Shown here piece after piece: positions 22,763-34,506 of a stretch of 64,000 nt of DNA (the first letter of the stretch is position 1; each line of letters begins with the position of its first letter). The stretch is from Ciborinia camelliae (taxonomy: Eukaryota; Ascomycota; Leotiomycetes; Helotiales; Sclerotiniaceae). The notes beneath the pieces were generated by a model. It was not told the DNA's origin and searched no databases. It was given only the letters and a program-made list of their open reading frames with translations. The stretch is taken from NCBI GenBank assembly GCA_025890175.1, contig JANPYM010000014.1, positions 567,052 through 631,051 of the forward strand, written 5' to 3'. The translations under genes were made by a program, and so were the position numbers.

Positions 22763-24463
22763 ATGCGACAACCAATAATGTCGTCCTTAAAAGTTGTTGA
22801 AGCTATTCCAATGGCATATTCAACTATGTCTTCCACGATGATGCCATTTCTATATCAAACCAGGACAATCGCAGGTCTGCAGAGGTCTATCTGCAATAGG
22901 ATCTTGCCTTCGATCCGCAGAACAAATTTCCACACTTCTTTAGCTCGAGCAACCTACGAGAAACAAAATAGAATCTACGAAGCTCAAGATGATACCGAAG
23001 CTCGAGATGATACCGAAGCTCGAGATGATACCGAAGCTCGAGATGATACCGAAGCTCGAGATGATACCGAAGCTCAAGATGATACCAAAGCTCAAGATGA
23101 TACCGAACCTCAAATGACAAGGTGGTCTCCCCTTTTTTCAGACGACCATTCGAATAGCACTAAGTCCCACCCAAAGAATGCGAGGGATGAGTATAAACCA
23201 AAGAAGGGGAGGGATGAGTATAACCCAAAGAAGGCGAGGGACGAGTATAACCCAAAGAAGGCGAGGGACGAGTATAACCCAAAGAAGGCGGGGGATGAGT
23301 ATAAACTCAATTTCGAAAAGAGTGAACTGGAATTAGAAGGCAATATCACACAATCTGGGGATATTGGTTTCGAGGAAGATGACCAGTCCTTGATGGAATA
23401 TGGCACGGAAATCGATGCTTTAGCAAGTTCAGATTATCCGAAGCGCGAGTCCACCATTACAGATTCAGAAAGGCACACCTTCAATCGCATATTTACAGAT
23501 ATATTTAAGCGGACTCAAAGGACATCCATTGATAATGATTACAGGCGAATCCCGCCTCCTACGAACAGGGAGACTGCCCGGAACAAGCTTGATACCATAA
23601 TGGGGTTTTCGCTATCCCACGCCGGACGATATCGAACCAAGGAGGAACAGGAAGCTGAAATCAATAGATATCCACCAAGTCTTCGCGCTGCAGCTGCTAG
23701 GGCAATTGGTCTCCATCCAGAGGAGGAAATTGGAGCAAAAATAGAAACGGAATTGGGATTCGATACGCAGGAGCTATTGCGAAAACCTGAGCGCGAACGT
23801 GTTGAAGAGTTGTTGCGCAATGCTAGCACGGATTTTGAGCTCTGGGAGGTTCTCGAAAAAGAAGTATTCCCCCTCATTGCAAAAATGGGTCTAGCAGAGA
23901 CCAAGGAGAGTCCAGATCAGCAGACAGGAGGGGTACACGACTCTAGCATACCACCGGTCGAGGATGATCCATCCACTGCCTCTGATGTTGAGCCTGAGAT
24001 TTCTCCACTATCCCTTTATGGCCCACTCTATCCATCACACCTCCTTCTTGGCCTACGACTTCTCGACCGGGGTTTCAATACACCCTCTCAACTATCCCTC
24101 TCCATTCTTCCGCGGATTAAATCCTTCGGTCTCCTCTCCCATGTTCTTGGCGCCTCCACACCTCTTTATAACGAGCTTCTACGCATTTCCTGGGTACGCT
24201 ACGATGATTACCGAGGTTTTATAGATCTACTCACCGAGATGGAACAAGCAGGTCTGGAATTCGATTCGCAAACACATGGTATTATCGTCGATGTACTAAG
24301 AATAAGGGCACTCGTGTGGACAGGGCAAACAGGCCGGCTTACCAAGGCAAAGACGACGCTGTGGAATTTGCCTGACTTCAGAAAGTCTCGCTCTCTTGAG
24401 ACCTGGGAGGAAAGGATTGCGCTGTTTTTAGCAGAGAAGAACAAGAGGGAGGGAAGGGCATAG
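22763..24463 (+). CDS. Mitochondrial protein with Mtf2-like C-terminal domain and two internal repeat arrays
   Basis: A single-exon 566-aa frame starting with ATG at 22763. In-frame ATGs at residues 6 and 18 are alternatives. The N-terminus is Arg/Ser-rich without acidic residues up to RRTNFHTSLAR, a typical mitochondrial presequence end. Two coding minisatellites follow: seven six-residue units of DDTEAR type (about residues 76-117, 18-bp DNA unit) and about five nine-residue units of DEYNPKKAR type (about 138-182, 27-bp unit). The C-terminal half, from about SPLSLYGPLYPSHLLLGLRL to WEERIALFL, is alpha-helical and resembles the Mtf2-like C-terminal region of mitochondrial transcription/RNA factors related to yeast Nam1/Mtf2. 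That link is from memory. The acidic and basic repeats are probably disordered. Confidence 0.72.
   Translation: MRQPIMSSLKVVEAIPMAYSTMSSTMMPFLYQTRTIAGLQRSICNRILPSIRRTNFHTSLARATYEKQNRIYEAQDDTEARDDTEARDDTEARDDTEARDDTEAQDDTKAQDDTEPQMTRWSPLFSDDHSNSTKSHPKNARDEYKPKKGRDEYNPKKARDEYNPKKARDEYNPKKAGDEYKLNFEKSELELEGNITQSGDIGFEEDDQSLMEYGTEIDALASSDYPKRESTITDSERHTFNRIFTDIFKRTQRTSIDNDYRRIPPPTNRETARNKLDTIMGFSLSHAGRYRTKEEQEAEINRYPPSLRAAAARAIGLHPEEEIGAKIETELGFDTQELLRKPERERVEELLRNASTDFELWEVLEKEVFPLIAKMGLAETKESPDQQTGGVHDSSIPPVEDDPSTASDVEPEISPLSLYGPLYPSHLLLGLRLLDRGFNTPSQLSLSILPRIKSFGLLSHVLGASTPLYNELLRISWVRYDDYRGFIDLLTEMEQAGLEFDSQTHGIIVDVLRIRALVWTGQTGRLTKAKTTLWNLPDFRKSRSLETWEERIALFLAEKNKREGRA
22988..23113 (+). repeat. 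Coding 18-bp minisatellite, 7 units
   Basis: Seven units of GATGATACCGAAGCTCGA, the last three slightly diverged, encode DDTEAR/Q. The array lies inside the Mtf2-like gene. Confidence 0.9.
23177..23304 (+). repeat. Coding 27-bp minisatellite, about 5 units
   Basis: About five units encoding DEYNPKKAR and close variants (KPKKG, NPKKA) lie within the same frame as the upstream 18-bp array. Confidence 0.85.
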
Positions 24464-25729
24464 TTTAATGAATATATATCATGTGCAATAGATACGTTGG
24501 CTACACTGGTCATTCCGCTCAAATTTGGATTTCACTGCAAGTGCTGATACAAAACCGTTTGTTCAGCTGATTCACACACACACACACACACACCCATGCT
24601 ATTGAATCAAGGACCTTGCATCGATTAAAATACTCATAAAGTGGTTAACCATCTATCTTTATCAAGAAGTGGGATCTGGTCTACCCCTTTCGTTAATCGA
24701 GCCCTTTAGTTAATGGGAACGCCCGATTGACCAATGGCAACCCCTCACCCACATAGGACGTCAGATTAGCTGATGTGCCTTTTCCATCTCAAAAATATCA
24801 GTTGTTTGAAGATAGAATAATAAAATAAGAGGTAAGCATTGCGAATTACTATATGTATCTAGTGAAAGTATAAAACGGTCTACGTTGATGATAGGCACAG
24901 AACGTTTATACTGTAATAGCTGTTCTCATTTTTCTATGGAAACTATACTATTTATATAGGTACCTATGTATACCTACTATATAGTTTGCTCCTTTCTAAT
25001 AAATGCTAGACAGGGTATACTGCGCTGTATCCGTATATGTAGCTGACGCTACAGTTGTATATCAAAGTTATTTTTAAAATACTAGGTATAAATTATAATA
25101 TATTTGTTAATATAGATTAATTGTTTATTTTATTTGATACTCTGTAATGATAGAAAAAAAGCAAGTTTTATATCTTCAAAAAAAAGATCTTGATCTCATT
25201 AGCTAATGGGACACATTCATGAATGGGGTAGATCAGATCTCATTGGCATTAATGTATGTCTAGTGCCGCTGACTAAGAGCCCTTGCTTCATAAATAATAC
25301 TGAACTGATTTCAACGTAGTTGGAATGCTTCATGGATAACAAAAAGTGTGGAATTCAAAGGCAAGCAATATGGCTTGGTTACTTTCCCTCTAGCCCTTTC
25401 TATGTAATTTGTTTCTCTGATGTACGTTGACATTGTCTTTACTACTTTCTTTATGAAGAGCTAGCCACCTGCAAAGGTGTGTCCTTTTATGTTGAACAAG
25501 CAAACAGACTTTCATTACAGCAACACACCAATGTTCTTTGATCAAAGGTTGTCAGGAAAATTTTCCTTGGGCCATAGATTGAAAACAACCAGAAATTTGC
25601 CTCAATTCCTATTTATCATCATCAATCTTGTGTGTTCCATGAGGCACATCTTCAACATCCCATGCTACCCATATTATGGATATCAATGTCCTAGAGTGAG
25701 TCATTTCTTCCCAGTGAATTTAACCCGAA
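24464..25729. other. Intergenic region upstream of the DNA methyltransferase
   Basis: About 1.27 kb, AT-rich, with a short (CA)n run at about 24573-24592. The frame 25477-25740 shows no domain and runs into the methyltransferase start in another frame. I take the final part as its promoter and 5' leader. Confidence 0.45.
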
Positions 25730-28700
25730 ATGACTGCTGAACAAGTCATCACATCTGCAGGAACTGGAATATCATCCTCAACAAGCACCCACTCTAGCTC
25801 TAAGTCAAATCATGCAAATATTGTCAACACAGATGCAGCCTCTCATTTTTTGACTACAAACATAAATTACAGTTCAACAAATCAAAGACTTGAATCGGGC
25901 AATTCTGAATCCAATCCTTTTCAAAAAATGTCTCATTCTGGTAGGCTCACCAGGGATCATTCAACCTCTACTTGTGATTCCGAACCTTTGAGCCAACGAT
26001 CTTTAGCCCAGCCTATCCTCGATGAAACACCGCCCTCAGAAGTTGAAAATCAAGCCTCAAATCCATGCCAAAAGAGGAAAATTGGGTCTATACATCCATC
26101 ACAACTCATCTATCCTAAGTCACAATACGATGGCTATATTCCTCCCATACCAATAAGCAAGGAGCATGAGGCATGTTCCACTTTGTTGCAGGAGATCAAG
26201 AATAAAGGGGTGCTAGGGAGCCCATTGGCACAGGAAGATTTTGTGGAATTTGAGTTGACAGAATTTTCAGTATACATGCCTGATAATTCTCTTTATGGGT
26301 ATGAACTGCGTGGCCTTCAAGATCTTGCAAGCAAACTCAAGCACTCGTGCTTCCTATTTGACGGAATCCTCAGTGTCGGAAGCTTACGTCATTACGTTCA
26401 AGGCATTCCGTTCAAAATATGCTCTATAGGAAATTATGGTAAAGAAATCGATGATGTTGATGGTGCTATATGGCTTCAGTCTGATCTAAACACAAAGACG
26501 GAGATTTACTATCGACTAAAAAATCCCGCACCAGAATATGCTCGCTTCCATGTCGGATTTTTATGGTTGGCGAATCTGTCGAAGCATTTTGTTGATTACT
26601 CTTTAGCATGTCAGGAGCAAAAGAAAAAGGTGTCAATCCATAACTTCCGGTCAGACTTTGCACAATGGAGTCGGAAAGTTCATATTGGATCATCAAATTT
26701 CCATTCTTGGTATCTCGAATATGGCCAAGATGATTTTAGACAAGCTATTTCAGCAAACATAAACTTTTTGTTCAAGGAATCAGTTGGTGTAACAGAGAAG
26801 CTTCGCTCGTTGTACATCTGGAAGGAAACCTTGGAAAAGTCAAGCATTAAACAGCATCCAATGAAAGAGGACATGACGGTCGTCACACCATATGTCTACG
26901 ATTGCTTCAGTCATCTAAAATTTGGCCACCTACTCAAGCCTCTAGTGCCAACTGGATTTACGGAGGATACACAAGAAATAGACGAGCAACCGTTATCACT
27001 TTCGCCCAGGAAAACACGCATCTCTAGGGATCCTAATACTCCGACTAAACCTCAATATACATCTTTTTCGGAAAGTAAAGACAAACTGAGAGCTTTAATG
27101 AGCCACCAAGAAGCAGAAAAACACCAACAGATGATTGATGCTATCAAAGTAGGAGATGTGTTATCGGTGACCAAGGATGGGCCAAATTCCGTTTGGAAAG
27201 ATGAGAAGAGCCGCTGGAAAACGGAAGACCATTGCTGGTATCTATATGTGCAAATTAAGCATAAATGTCCTCGCGGGAAATACTCGTTTGATGGGATTTG
27301 GCTCTATAAACCTTCAGACACTAGTTGCGCAAAGATGAAGTATCCATACCCCAAGGAGTTATTCCTCAGCGACAACTGTACCTGTGGATCCCGTGACTCC
27401 CGGATACCTCAGGAAGAAGTAATTGATATCGTACCTGTCGTGTGGCATGGTCTACCATCAGAGACGGCTATGTTTATTCGTCAGACATATCTTGGCAATG
27501 ATAATTTTGTAACATTAAGTGATGTACATAAAACATGTGAGCACCTACGAACGTCTGAGGATGATTCTTCATCGTCATCCACAATAATTGATCGCTTTCC
27601 GATTGGACAGACAATACTCGCGTTGCCCCCTCGACGCAAATCAAAAAACGGTCTAGAGCCCTACGAAGTTGTAAGATATGACGAGGAAGGCTCTAAACAA
27701 TACGTCACACTAAGAAGACTTGTAAGAAGATTGGAGCTTGACCGAAATGTGTCTTGTAGGCCAAATGAACTTGTATATACTGATGTAACAGACAAAATGT
27801 TAGCTAACAAGCTCGAAAAAACCTGCCTCGTACGTTTTTATACCGAGAAGGAAGTCGTATGTGGCGATGTCCCAGCACCTTACTGTAGAGACGGAGGCTC
27901 GAATGCTTTTATCATCACGAAAAGACTACGCGGGGATGATCAGAAACTAATACCAATCGAGGAAGAATCACCCAAAAGCCTCATTCAAGGTTTCGATCCC
28001 CAAGCCCCACTTGAACGAAGGCTTTTGAACGGGCTCGATCTCTTTTGTGGCGGTGGTAATTTCGGTCGCGGCTTGGAAGAAGGTGGAGCACTGCATAACA
28101 AATGGGCTGTCGATTTATTCTCGGCGGCGGTACAGACATATTCTGCCAATTTGAAAGATCCTGAGAAAACTGACATATTCTTTGGTTCAGTCAATGATTT
28201 GTTGGCCGAGGCTTTTGATGGTAACCCCCGGAAACTCAAAATCCCTCTGCCAGGTGATATCGATGTTATCTTAGCAGGTAGTCCTTGTCAAGGTTTTAGC
28301 AGAATGAATGTGCACAAAAGCAATGAACGGGGCTTACGAAATCAATCGCTCGTCGCATCCGTTGCAGCTTATATTGATTTCTATCGACCTAAGTATGGAT
28401 TGTTAGAGAATGTCTTAAATATGGCCCAGCAAGGCTTGGGACGAGAAGAAGATGTCCTGTCCCAACTCATATGCGCCATTGTTGGCCTTGGGTATCAGGT
28501 ACATCTTTTTTTACTCGACTCGTGGAGTTTTGGTAGCTCACAATCACGAAGCCGAATATTTATTTCATTCGCAGCCCCTGGTTGTGTTCCACTTGAACAT
28601 CCTCAACTATCTCATTCACACCCCCCTCACGTTGGTAAACGCGGACTTGGGAGATTAGCAAATGGCCAATCCTTTGGCAGCCGGATTCATTGTGACACGC

Positions 28701-30394
28701 CATTTAGATATCGGACTGCGGAAGAATCTATAGCCAATCTTCCTTACATTGGAGATGGAGCGACGTCTCAATGCACCAGGTATCCGGATCATGTCCCGCC
28801 ACAAACTTTGTCTAAATTGTATAGACTTCAATTGGCTTTCATTCCGACCCATCCAAGAGGTATGAACTTTTCGAAAACATGGAATGGAGGCAATGGTATA
28901 ATGACCAAAAAAGAACGAGAGCTCTTCCCATATTTGTCCAAGTCGGGGAAAGTCAGAGAAAGCGTCGAGCTAGGTTCTAGAGCTTGGGGAAGGATTAACC
29001 CTCATGGGTTGTTTCCAACTATCCTGGTGTCAATGATCCCTGAGGATTCCCGTATGGGAACGACCTTCCATTGGGATCAGCATCGGCGTCTGACAATTCT
29101 GGAGCTTCGCCGTGGGCAAGGTTTTCCTGATGATGAAGTAATGATAGGGACAAGAGGGGAGCAAATCAAGATAATCGGGAATAGTGTTGATAGGGCTGTT
29201 TCAATGGCTCTGGGGATCTCCCTGCGTAATTCTTGGCTAAAGTGTTCACCGGAACATAATACACCAAGGAGTCTTTTGAGAACACGATCATCTATTCCTA
29301 TGAGGGAGAAATCGCCGGAAATTACAAGTAGTACTGTTAAAGTTGTTTTGGGTCAACTTTCAAAAGTGGGACGGTATGATTCTGGGGCTTCAGATGGTAT
29401 AGCAAATGGAACAGCAGCACTTGCTTCCAACTCATCAGACTTGCTCGGTTCAAGTTTATCTGGATTTGGCGAATCCAGTTCATCAAACAGTATTACAAAT
29501 CTACGAGACATCAGATCGAAGATGCAAAAGAAACGATCGTTGATTCCTGCTGACGAGCCTGCTCGCAAATATCCAAGATTGAGCCCTTCAGTCAACCTTC
29601 CATCAAAAGCAAGAGAACTATTTGCAAGATCGATATACAATCCCAACCCTCCATCGAAATCCATCTCTAAGTCAACCCCGGAGCCAAGAACCATCGCTAT
29701 ACAAAGTGGTTTTGAAGCCATACCAGAGCGAGCTTCTCCTAGCTTATATTCCGTATCCCCTCCTGGTTCACGAGCCATTCTTTCCTATCAAAGAAACTCT
29801 CCCAACGATACGAATCATACAAACGAAGTTCCTTCTTTTTCACAAGATGATCCCATCATAATAGATGATAGTGAACCCGACACTGAAGACACCATATGGG
29901 TAGAATCCGGTCCACGAGCTTCTACTCTTCTCCTCAGAAATACCCAATCCCACACCGCTACACCTAAATCTACTAGCAGCCTCAATAAACCCTCGTCAAA
30001 AGGGTCCCAGCACAAAAGGATTCCCTATTTCATTGATCTCACAAAATCCGACAGTGAAGACCGAGCTAGTCATAATCCTTCACCCAGGCCACAATCTTCC
30101 TTGGAAGTCGCAATTCCGGTTCCCGGCTCTAGCAATGGAATCGAAACACAAAAAAATACTGCTTCATCGAGCTTCATAACTAGTCATTCGGGACTACAAG
30201 CAAATGATTCCCGATTCGCATCAGAGAGAAAATACATCCCGGTAAATAATAGCCAGTTTAATGCATATGCACAAACTAACCGAATGATGAAAAATGCGGA
30301 TAATGGAGTGGCGAGGAGTGAGGATGGTATGAGGGAGTTGTTGCAGCAGTATAGGTTGAATGGGGCGGGCGCCACAGGGGGTAAGGGAGCGTGA
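25730..30394 (+). CDS. DIM-2-like DNA (cytosine-5) methyltransferase
   Basis: An uninterrupted 1554-aa frame from ATG at 25730. After a Ser-rich N-terminus come an RFTS/DNMT1-RFD-like region (about 155-400), a BAH-like domain (about 470-600, with DGIWLYKPSDT), and the C5 methyltransferase domain from about residue 766. Motif I is LDLFCGGGNFGRG. Motif IV is SPCQGFS with the catalytic Cys near 851. Motif VI is ENV near 892. Motif VIII is QSRSR, and GNSV lies near 1150. The domain order matches DIM-2/Masc2 enzymes, not the shorter RID type. In Neurospora DIM-2 does all cytosine methylation, guided by H3K9me3 and HP1. A disordered tail of about 370 residues follows the catalytic domain and has an SDSEDR-type acidic patch. 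No intron is needed. All key residues are intact, so the enzyme is probably active. Confidence 0.88.
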   Translation: MTAEQVITSAGTGISSSTSTHSSSKSNHANIVNTDAASHFLTTNINYSSTNQRLESGNSESNPFQKMSHSGRLTRDHSTSTCDSEPLSQRSLAQPILDETPPSEVENQASNPCQKRKIGSIHPSQLIYPKSQYDGYIPPIPISKEHEACSTLLQEIKNKGVLGSPLAQEDFVEFELTEFSVYMPDNSLYGYELRGLQDLASKLKHSCFLFDGILSVGSLRHYVQGIPFKICSIGNYGKEIDDVDGAIWLQSDLNTKTEIYYRLKNPAPEYARFHVGFLWLANLSKHFVDYSLACQEQKKKVSIHNFRSDFAQWSRKVHIGSSNFHSWYLEYGQDDFRQAISANINFLFKESVGVTEKLRSLYIWKETLEKSSIKQHPMKEDMTVVTPYVYDCFSHLKFGHLLKPLVPTGFTEDTQEIDEQPLSLSPRKTRISRDPNTPTKPQYTSFSESKDKLRALMSHQEAEKHQQMIDAIKVGDVLSVTKDGPNSVWKDEKSRWKTEDHCWYLYVQIKHKCPRGKYSFDGIWLYKPSDTSCAKMKYPYPKELFLSDNCTCGSRDSRIPQEEVIDIVPVVWHGLPSETAMFIRQTYLGNDNFVTLSDVHKTCEHLRTSEDDSSSSSTIIDRFPIGQTILALPPRRKSKNGLEPYEVVRYDEEGSKQYVTLRRLVRRLELDRNVSCRPNELVYTDVTDKMLANKLEKTCLVRFYTEKEVVCGDVPAPYCRDGGSNAFIITKRLRGDDQKLIPIEEESPKSLIQGFDPQAPLERRLLNGLDLFCGGGNFGRGLEEGGALHNKWAVDLFSAAVQTYSANLKDPEKTDIFFGSVNDLLAEAFDGNPRKLKIPLPGDIDVILAGSPCQGFSRMNVHKSNERGLRNQSLVASVAAYIDFYRPKYGLLENVLNMAQQGLGREEDVLSQLICAIVGLGYQVHLFLLDSWSFGSSQSRSRIFISFAAPGCVPLEHPQLSHSHPPHVGKRGLGRLANGQSFGSRIHCDTPFRYRTAEESIANLPYIGDGATSQCTRYPDHVPPQTLSKLYRLQLAFIPTHPRGMNFSKTWNGGNGIMTKKERELFPYLSKSGKVRESVELGSRAWGRINPHGLFPTILVSMIPEDSRMGTTFHWDQHRRLTILELRRGQGFPDDEVMIGTRGEQIKIIGNSVDRAVSMALGISLRNSWLKCSPEHNTPRSLLRTRSSIPMREKSPEITSSTVKVVLGQLSKVGRYDSGASDGIANGTAALASNSSDLLGSSLSGFGESSSSNSITNLRDIRSKMQKKRSLIPADEPARKYPRLSPSVNLPSKARELFARSIYNPNPPSKSISKSTPEPRTIAIQSGFEAIPERASPSLYSVSPPGSRAILSYQRNSPNDTNHTNEVPSFSQDDPIIIDDSEPDTEDTIWVESGPRASTLLLRNTQSHTATPKSTSSLNKPSSKGSQHKRIPYFIDLTKSDSEDRASHNPSPRPQSSLEVAIPVPGSSNGIETQKNTASSSFITSHSGLQANDSRFASERKYIPVNNSQFNAYAQTNRMMKNADNGVARSEDGMRELLQQYRLNGAGATGGKGA

Positions 30395-33300
30395 TTGCCA
30401 TCTTACGATTAGTTTTGGGGGGGAGGGGTGATGAAAATTGTAGATCCCTTGTTGGATATGGGATCTGTGACATGGCATGTGTGTACCTAGTGTGTAATAT
30501 GGCATCTGGGAGGGGCATCGCATTGCATCGCATTGTATTCCAGTTCCCATTTTTGTAATTGGTTTTTTCTCCATTTATAGTGTAGCTATATGGATGGGTT
30601 TAATTTTTTTCACGTTTCTAGTGCCAGCGGACATATGACATGACGGATATCCCATACGGTCTTCCGGATGCGTAACAAATCCGTCGGATGTCGGCTCTCG
30701 TCTCGTATATTGCAGCCGTTTGTTTGTGTTTGTGTTTGTTTGTGTGTAACCTTTATATGATCTCTGGTACTGTGAGATTATCATCTCATGTGCTCTTGGG
30801 GAGTATTGGGGATGTTTAAAGGGTGGAGGTTAATTGCTGATATTAATGGGTTATGTGTTAAGAGGATAGTATCGTATTTGAAGTTTGGGACGAAATGAAG
30901 GGGAAAATTTAGGAGATTATTTTCTGATATAATGAGGATGTGTATCTGTGATGTTGAGAACTGTTTTGGTGTTTGCGTGTTGCTTTCTGATGTGAAATGG
31001 GAATATATATATCGTGGTTATCGAGAGGGAATATGGATATTAAGATATTAAGATGTTCTCATCTCAGCAACTGAGTTGAGAATACCTTCGAATCTTAATA
31101 CATGCGAGGATTTCAATTCATCGAACAATTTTATTTCAAAGATGCTTAATTACAGGAAGCGCTTATGCGAGTGTATAGCTTCGACTTCACTGCGCTTGAA
31201 AACGGAGTTCGAGAGATTTCATTGGTCGGGGATGGGTGAAAATCGAAAATATCTGCAACGGGAGCTTGAGTATATAGGTACAATTAGAACCTTGGAATGG
31301 AAAGGAAAGAAATCATGGAAAGGTTGAAGGTATATGAGATGTTGAGATGATGAGATGAGAGATCATACGAGGATATATTATGATGGGATATTTTCAAGTG
31401 CGTATCTGGCATTTCTGAGAAGCTCGGGGTCTATTATATTATATTGTGCATGGGTATTGAAAGCGTATTGTTGGATTTGTAAACTACCTATCTCCAGATA
31501 GACGAGACAGAAGAAGCTGGAGATGCTCGGCGTACGAGTCATTTGAATGGGGTGGATGAAAAGATAGGACGGGACCTGGGTCAAGATGTTAGATTTGCGT
31601 TCAGATGTTGCAGGTTCGTATACTATCAACTCTTCTTATTGCGAGGCAATCAAAAAGTGTTGTGAATATCAAACTCACATTGGCGTATGTAGTAGTTTGG
31701 TTCCACCTCGTTCAAGTTGCCAAACTATTTCACCCGGAGTCTCCCCCAAGGTAATAAGATTCTCCACCGATTCTTCCTGTGCAAATTCGTAGATAGTACC
31801 TCAGGCTCTCTCTCTCCGCCCCCATGGAGACTCTATGCCCTCATATACTGCTCCCGCCATAGTCCTATGTGCTGTCCCTCCTGCCACGCTCTCCACAGAT
31901 TGTATTCACAAGCAAGGGCCCCACTAGCATAAAATTCCTTTTTGCTTTCTCAGACAATCAAAAAACAACTCTGACTCGCTATACACGAACACTGATATGG
32001 CGTCGAATACGTTTGTACTTTGCATGGACCGTTGGAAACGAAAAGAGACATGGCGCAGCTAGAGCTTCTCTCAAGAGGGGTCCAATTCAAGTGTATAATC
32101 GACAGTTTGTTATGAGCGCAACGCTGGTCTAGATATCGAGGTATTCGCATCTCATATATTCAAGCAATCGAGAGAGGATGTTCCACTCAATTGAAGCTCT
32201 TGCTTAAATTAAAGATCCTAAAACGAATATCAGCTTCAACATCTATCTCATTCAAGCAAAATGATTTGAGTTCGATTTGGTATACAATTGGTATATTCAA
32301 GTTATTCTCATCCTATGTCGTTGTGATTTGCAATATCAGACTGAAATTTTAGGTTCAAGTTGTTTTTATCTTGTATTCTCTTTCATCCATTTGAAAATGA
32401 ATAATTGAAAACTCTCATCTGATAAGTTCTAGCGTATAGGGCTGGAATCGATAGGTTGGACTTGGAGCTTTGAGATATTATTTTCCTATTTTTGGTATAT
32501 CTAATGCAGATCCACACAGTCGCTCAACCCAACCCAATCCGATCCAATCTCGTCCCATGGATCCCATCCCAATCACCTCTCATATTAAAATTCACACCGA
32601 TTAAAAAGGTTGCGCTAGCACAAACTCACTCACCAGTCTTTATAAGAACCAAGAATTCCATGAACTTTGAAATCAAACTCGGATTCAATCGAGAGATATG
32701 AACTTGGTAGGTGGTTGACTGAACGGACAGCAAAAACTATCCATGTGACCGTTGGCGAGTTTGCAAACTGCTTCTGCTTCCTGGCGGTGGTTTTCATACA
32801 CTTCGAGTTCTGATTCGAACCCAATCTGATTAATATTATCTTATCTTATTTCCAAGTATCTGGTAATTCCAATTCCATCTATATCTTTCCATTCTCATCT
32901 CATCTCAAACTCCCCGACTAACCAGAGAATAAGGAAAGATTTCCCGGCCCAGAATTTTGAAACCCATACCGTGACGTGACACAACTGTGAACCAAATTAT
33001 ACACGTGCACCAGCATAGCACATGTACAACTCCATCCCACATGACATGATATGACATGATATAGCATGACATAGAAGCAGATGAACATGCACTGCACATG
33101 ACATACAATCTGCACACTTGACACATTAAGACCTGATATGACACCTAGATTGATTCTGGGTATGTATCACGCATTTAATGCACTCGCACTCCCACTCACA
33201 CTCCCATGCACCAACCAACCAACCGATTTTTCTTTCTATGACCAAATAAAATATACTTGCATACTTGCATACAGACTAGCAACACGAAAAATGTAAGACC

Positions 33301-34506
33301 CGACGGATTTGGATAGACGGACGATTGTATACAGGATGCATACATAACGCATGCGCGAGAGCGTGATTTTGACGGGTGTCACTTTTCTGTCGTATCATGT
33401 ATGGTACTAGTACTAGTACTACTACTAGTCTACCGGTACTAATTTTTTGTTTTTTGAAGCAAGCTAAGCCAAGTGAGTTATTATATTGACAGTTGATAGT
33501 TGAATACCCAGGGGATACCGAGTATGAGGATTGTAATTTGAGTGGAAATTTGAAACATTTGTAACGGTTAAACTTGTTTGTGGATTTTGTAGTGGTAGTT
33601 AATCGGATGTCGACATTACCTCTTGCTCATTTCCAAAGTTTGAAGTTCGAATGAGTGGAGTGAAGGGATCTCGATGAGATGAGAAGATATAACTTTACCT
33701 ACCTACCTAGGTACCTACAGTTCCATGTATAAGTTTTGGGTGTTGATATCAACTACCTAGATGGCGCGCATAGACATTAGTAGGTACCCCGCAAAAACAT
33801 TCATGCGGGATTTCTGGGTTGGTAACCTATCAAATTGGGCCTGGTATTGCAGATCCGGGCAGGGGTGAAGATAACGTTGAATGCCCTGTATGGTCTGTAT
33901 CCCCGGCCCCCCGCAAAGCTTGTATTCCCTAGCATCCTGCTTCTATTGCTTATATTTCATCATATTTCATCATATCATATCATGTCTTCCTCGAGCCCCA
34001 TACATACCCCTGCGAATGCTCATTTCGCAAGCCTTCATGCATACGGTACGGTTGGATACTTGCCATTATCCAGTGACAATGAGAGGAAGGGAGGATGCTT
34101 TTGAAGAGCCAATCGGTAGGTAATCTTTTGCGCGTTCAAGTATCGAACCGTTTTAATATACTCATGCTCATACAAAACAGTTGAAAACCCTCCCCATACG
34201 AGCGATTTGCAATCATGTAACGTCATACTGGAACGGTACCTCGTGGCTCTCTAATCGAGAAGGATGCATCTCTGGCATCCTATGAAGAACCGTTGAGATA
34301 TCTCTACCATATGTATGATTCCTCATGTATCAAAGATTGTCTCCAGAGAAGAGGTATTTTTTCGTATATATATTTGGTATGCCAGGTTGGTCCATCCAAT
34401 CTGCTTTCTCGTTTTCCTCTTATCCCTTCTGTCAATCATCCGCTGATCATACCCCCCGGATCTGACATAGATACGTACATACGTACATACGTATATAGAT
34501 ATAGAT
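30395..34506. other. Long gene-poor spacer
   Basis: About 4.1 kb with only short frames lacking domains. Features seen: TGTTTGTGTTTGTG runs near 30720-30745, ATGACATGATATG-type repeats near 33040-33075, and TACTAG repeats near 33402-33428. A CCTACCTAGGTACCTA palindrome lies near 33700-33716, and a TACGTACATACG run near 34470-34492. I can support no gene or RNA here. Confidence 0.45.

Noticed and set aside
22887..23406. Minus-strand Leu/Tyr repeat frames
   Set aside because: Shadows of the two coding minisatellites in the Mtf2-like gene.
25730..30394. RID-type (RIP-specific) methyltransferase
   Set aside because: The BAH and RFTS-like regions and the 1554-aa length fit DIM-2 better than the shorter RID group.
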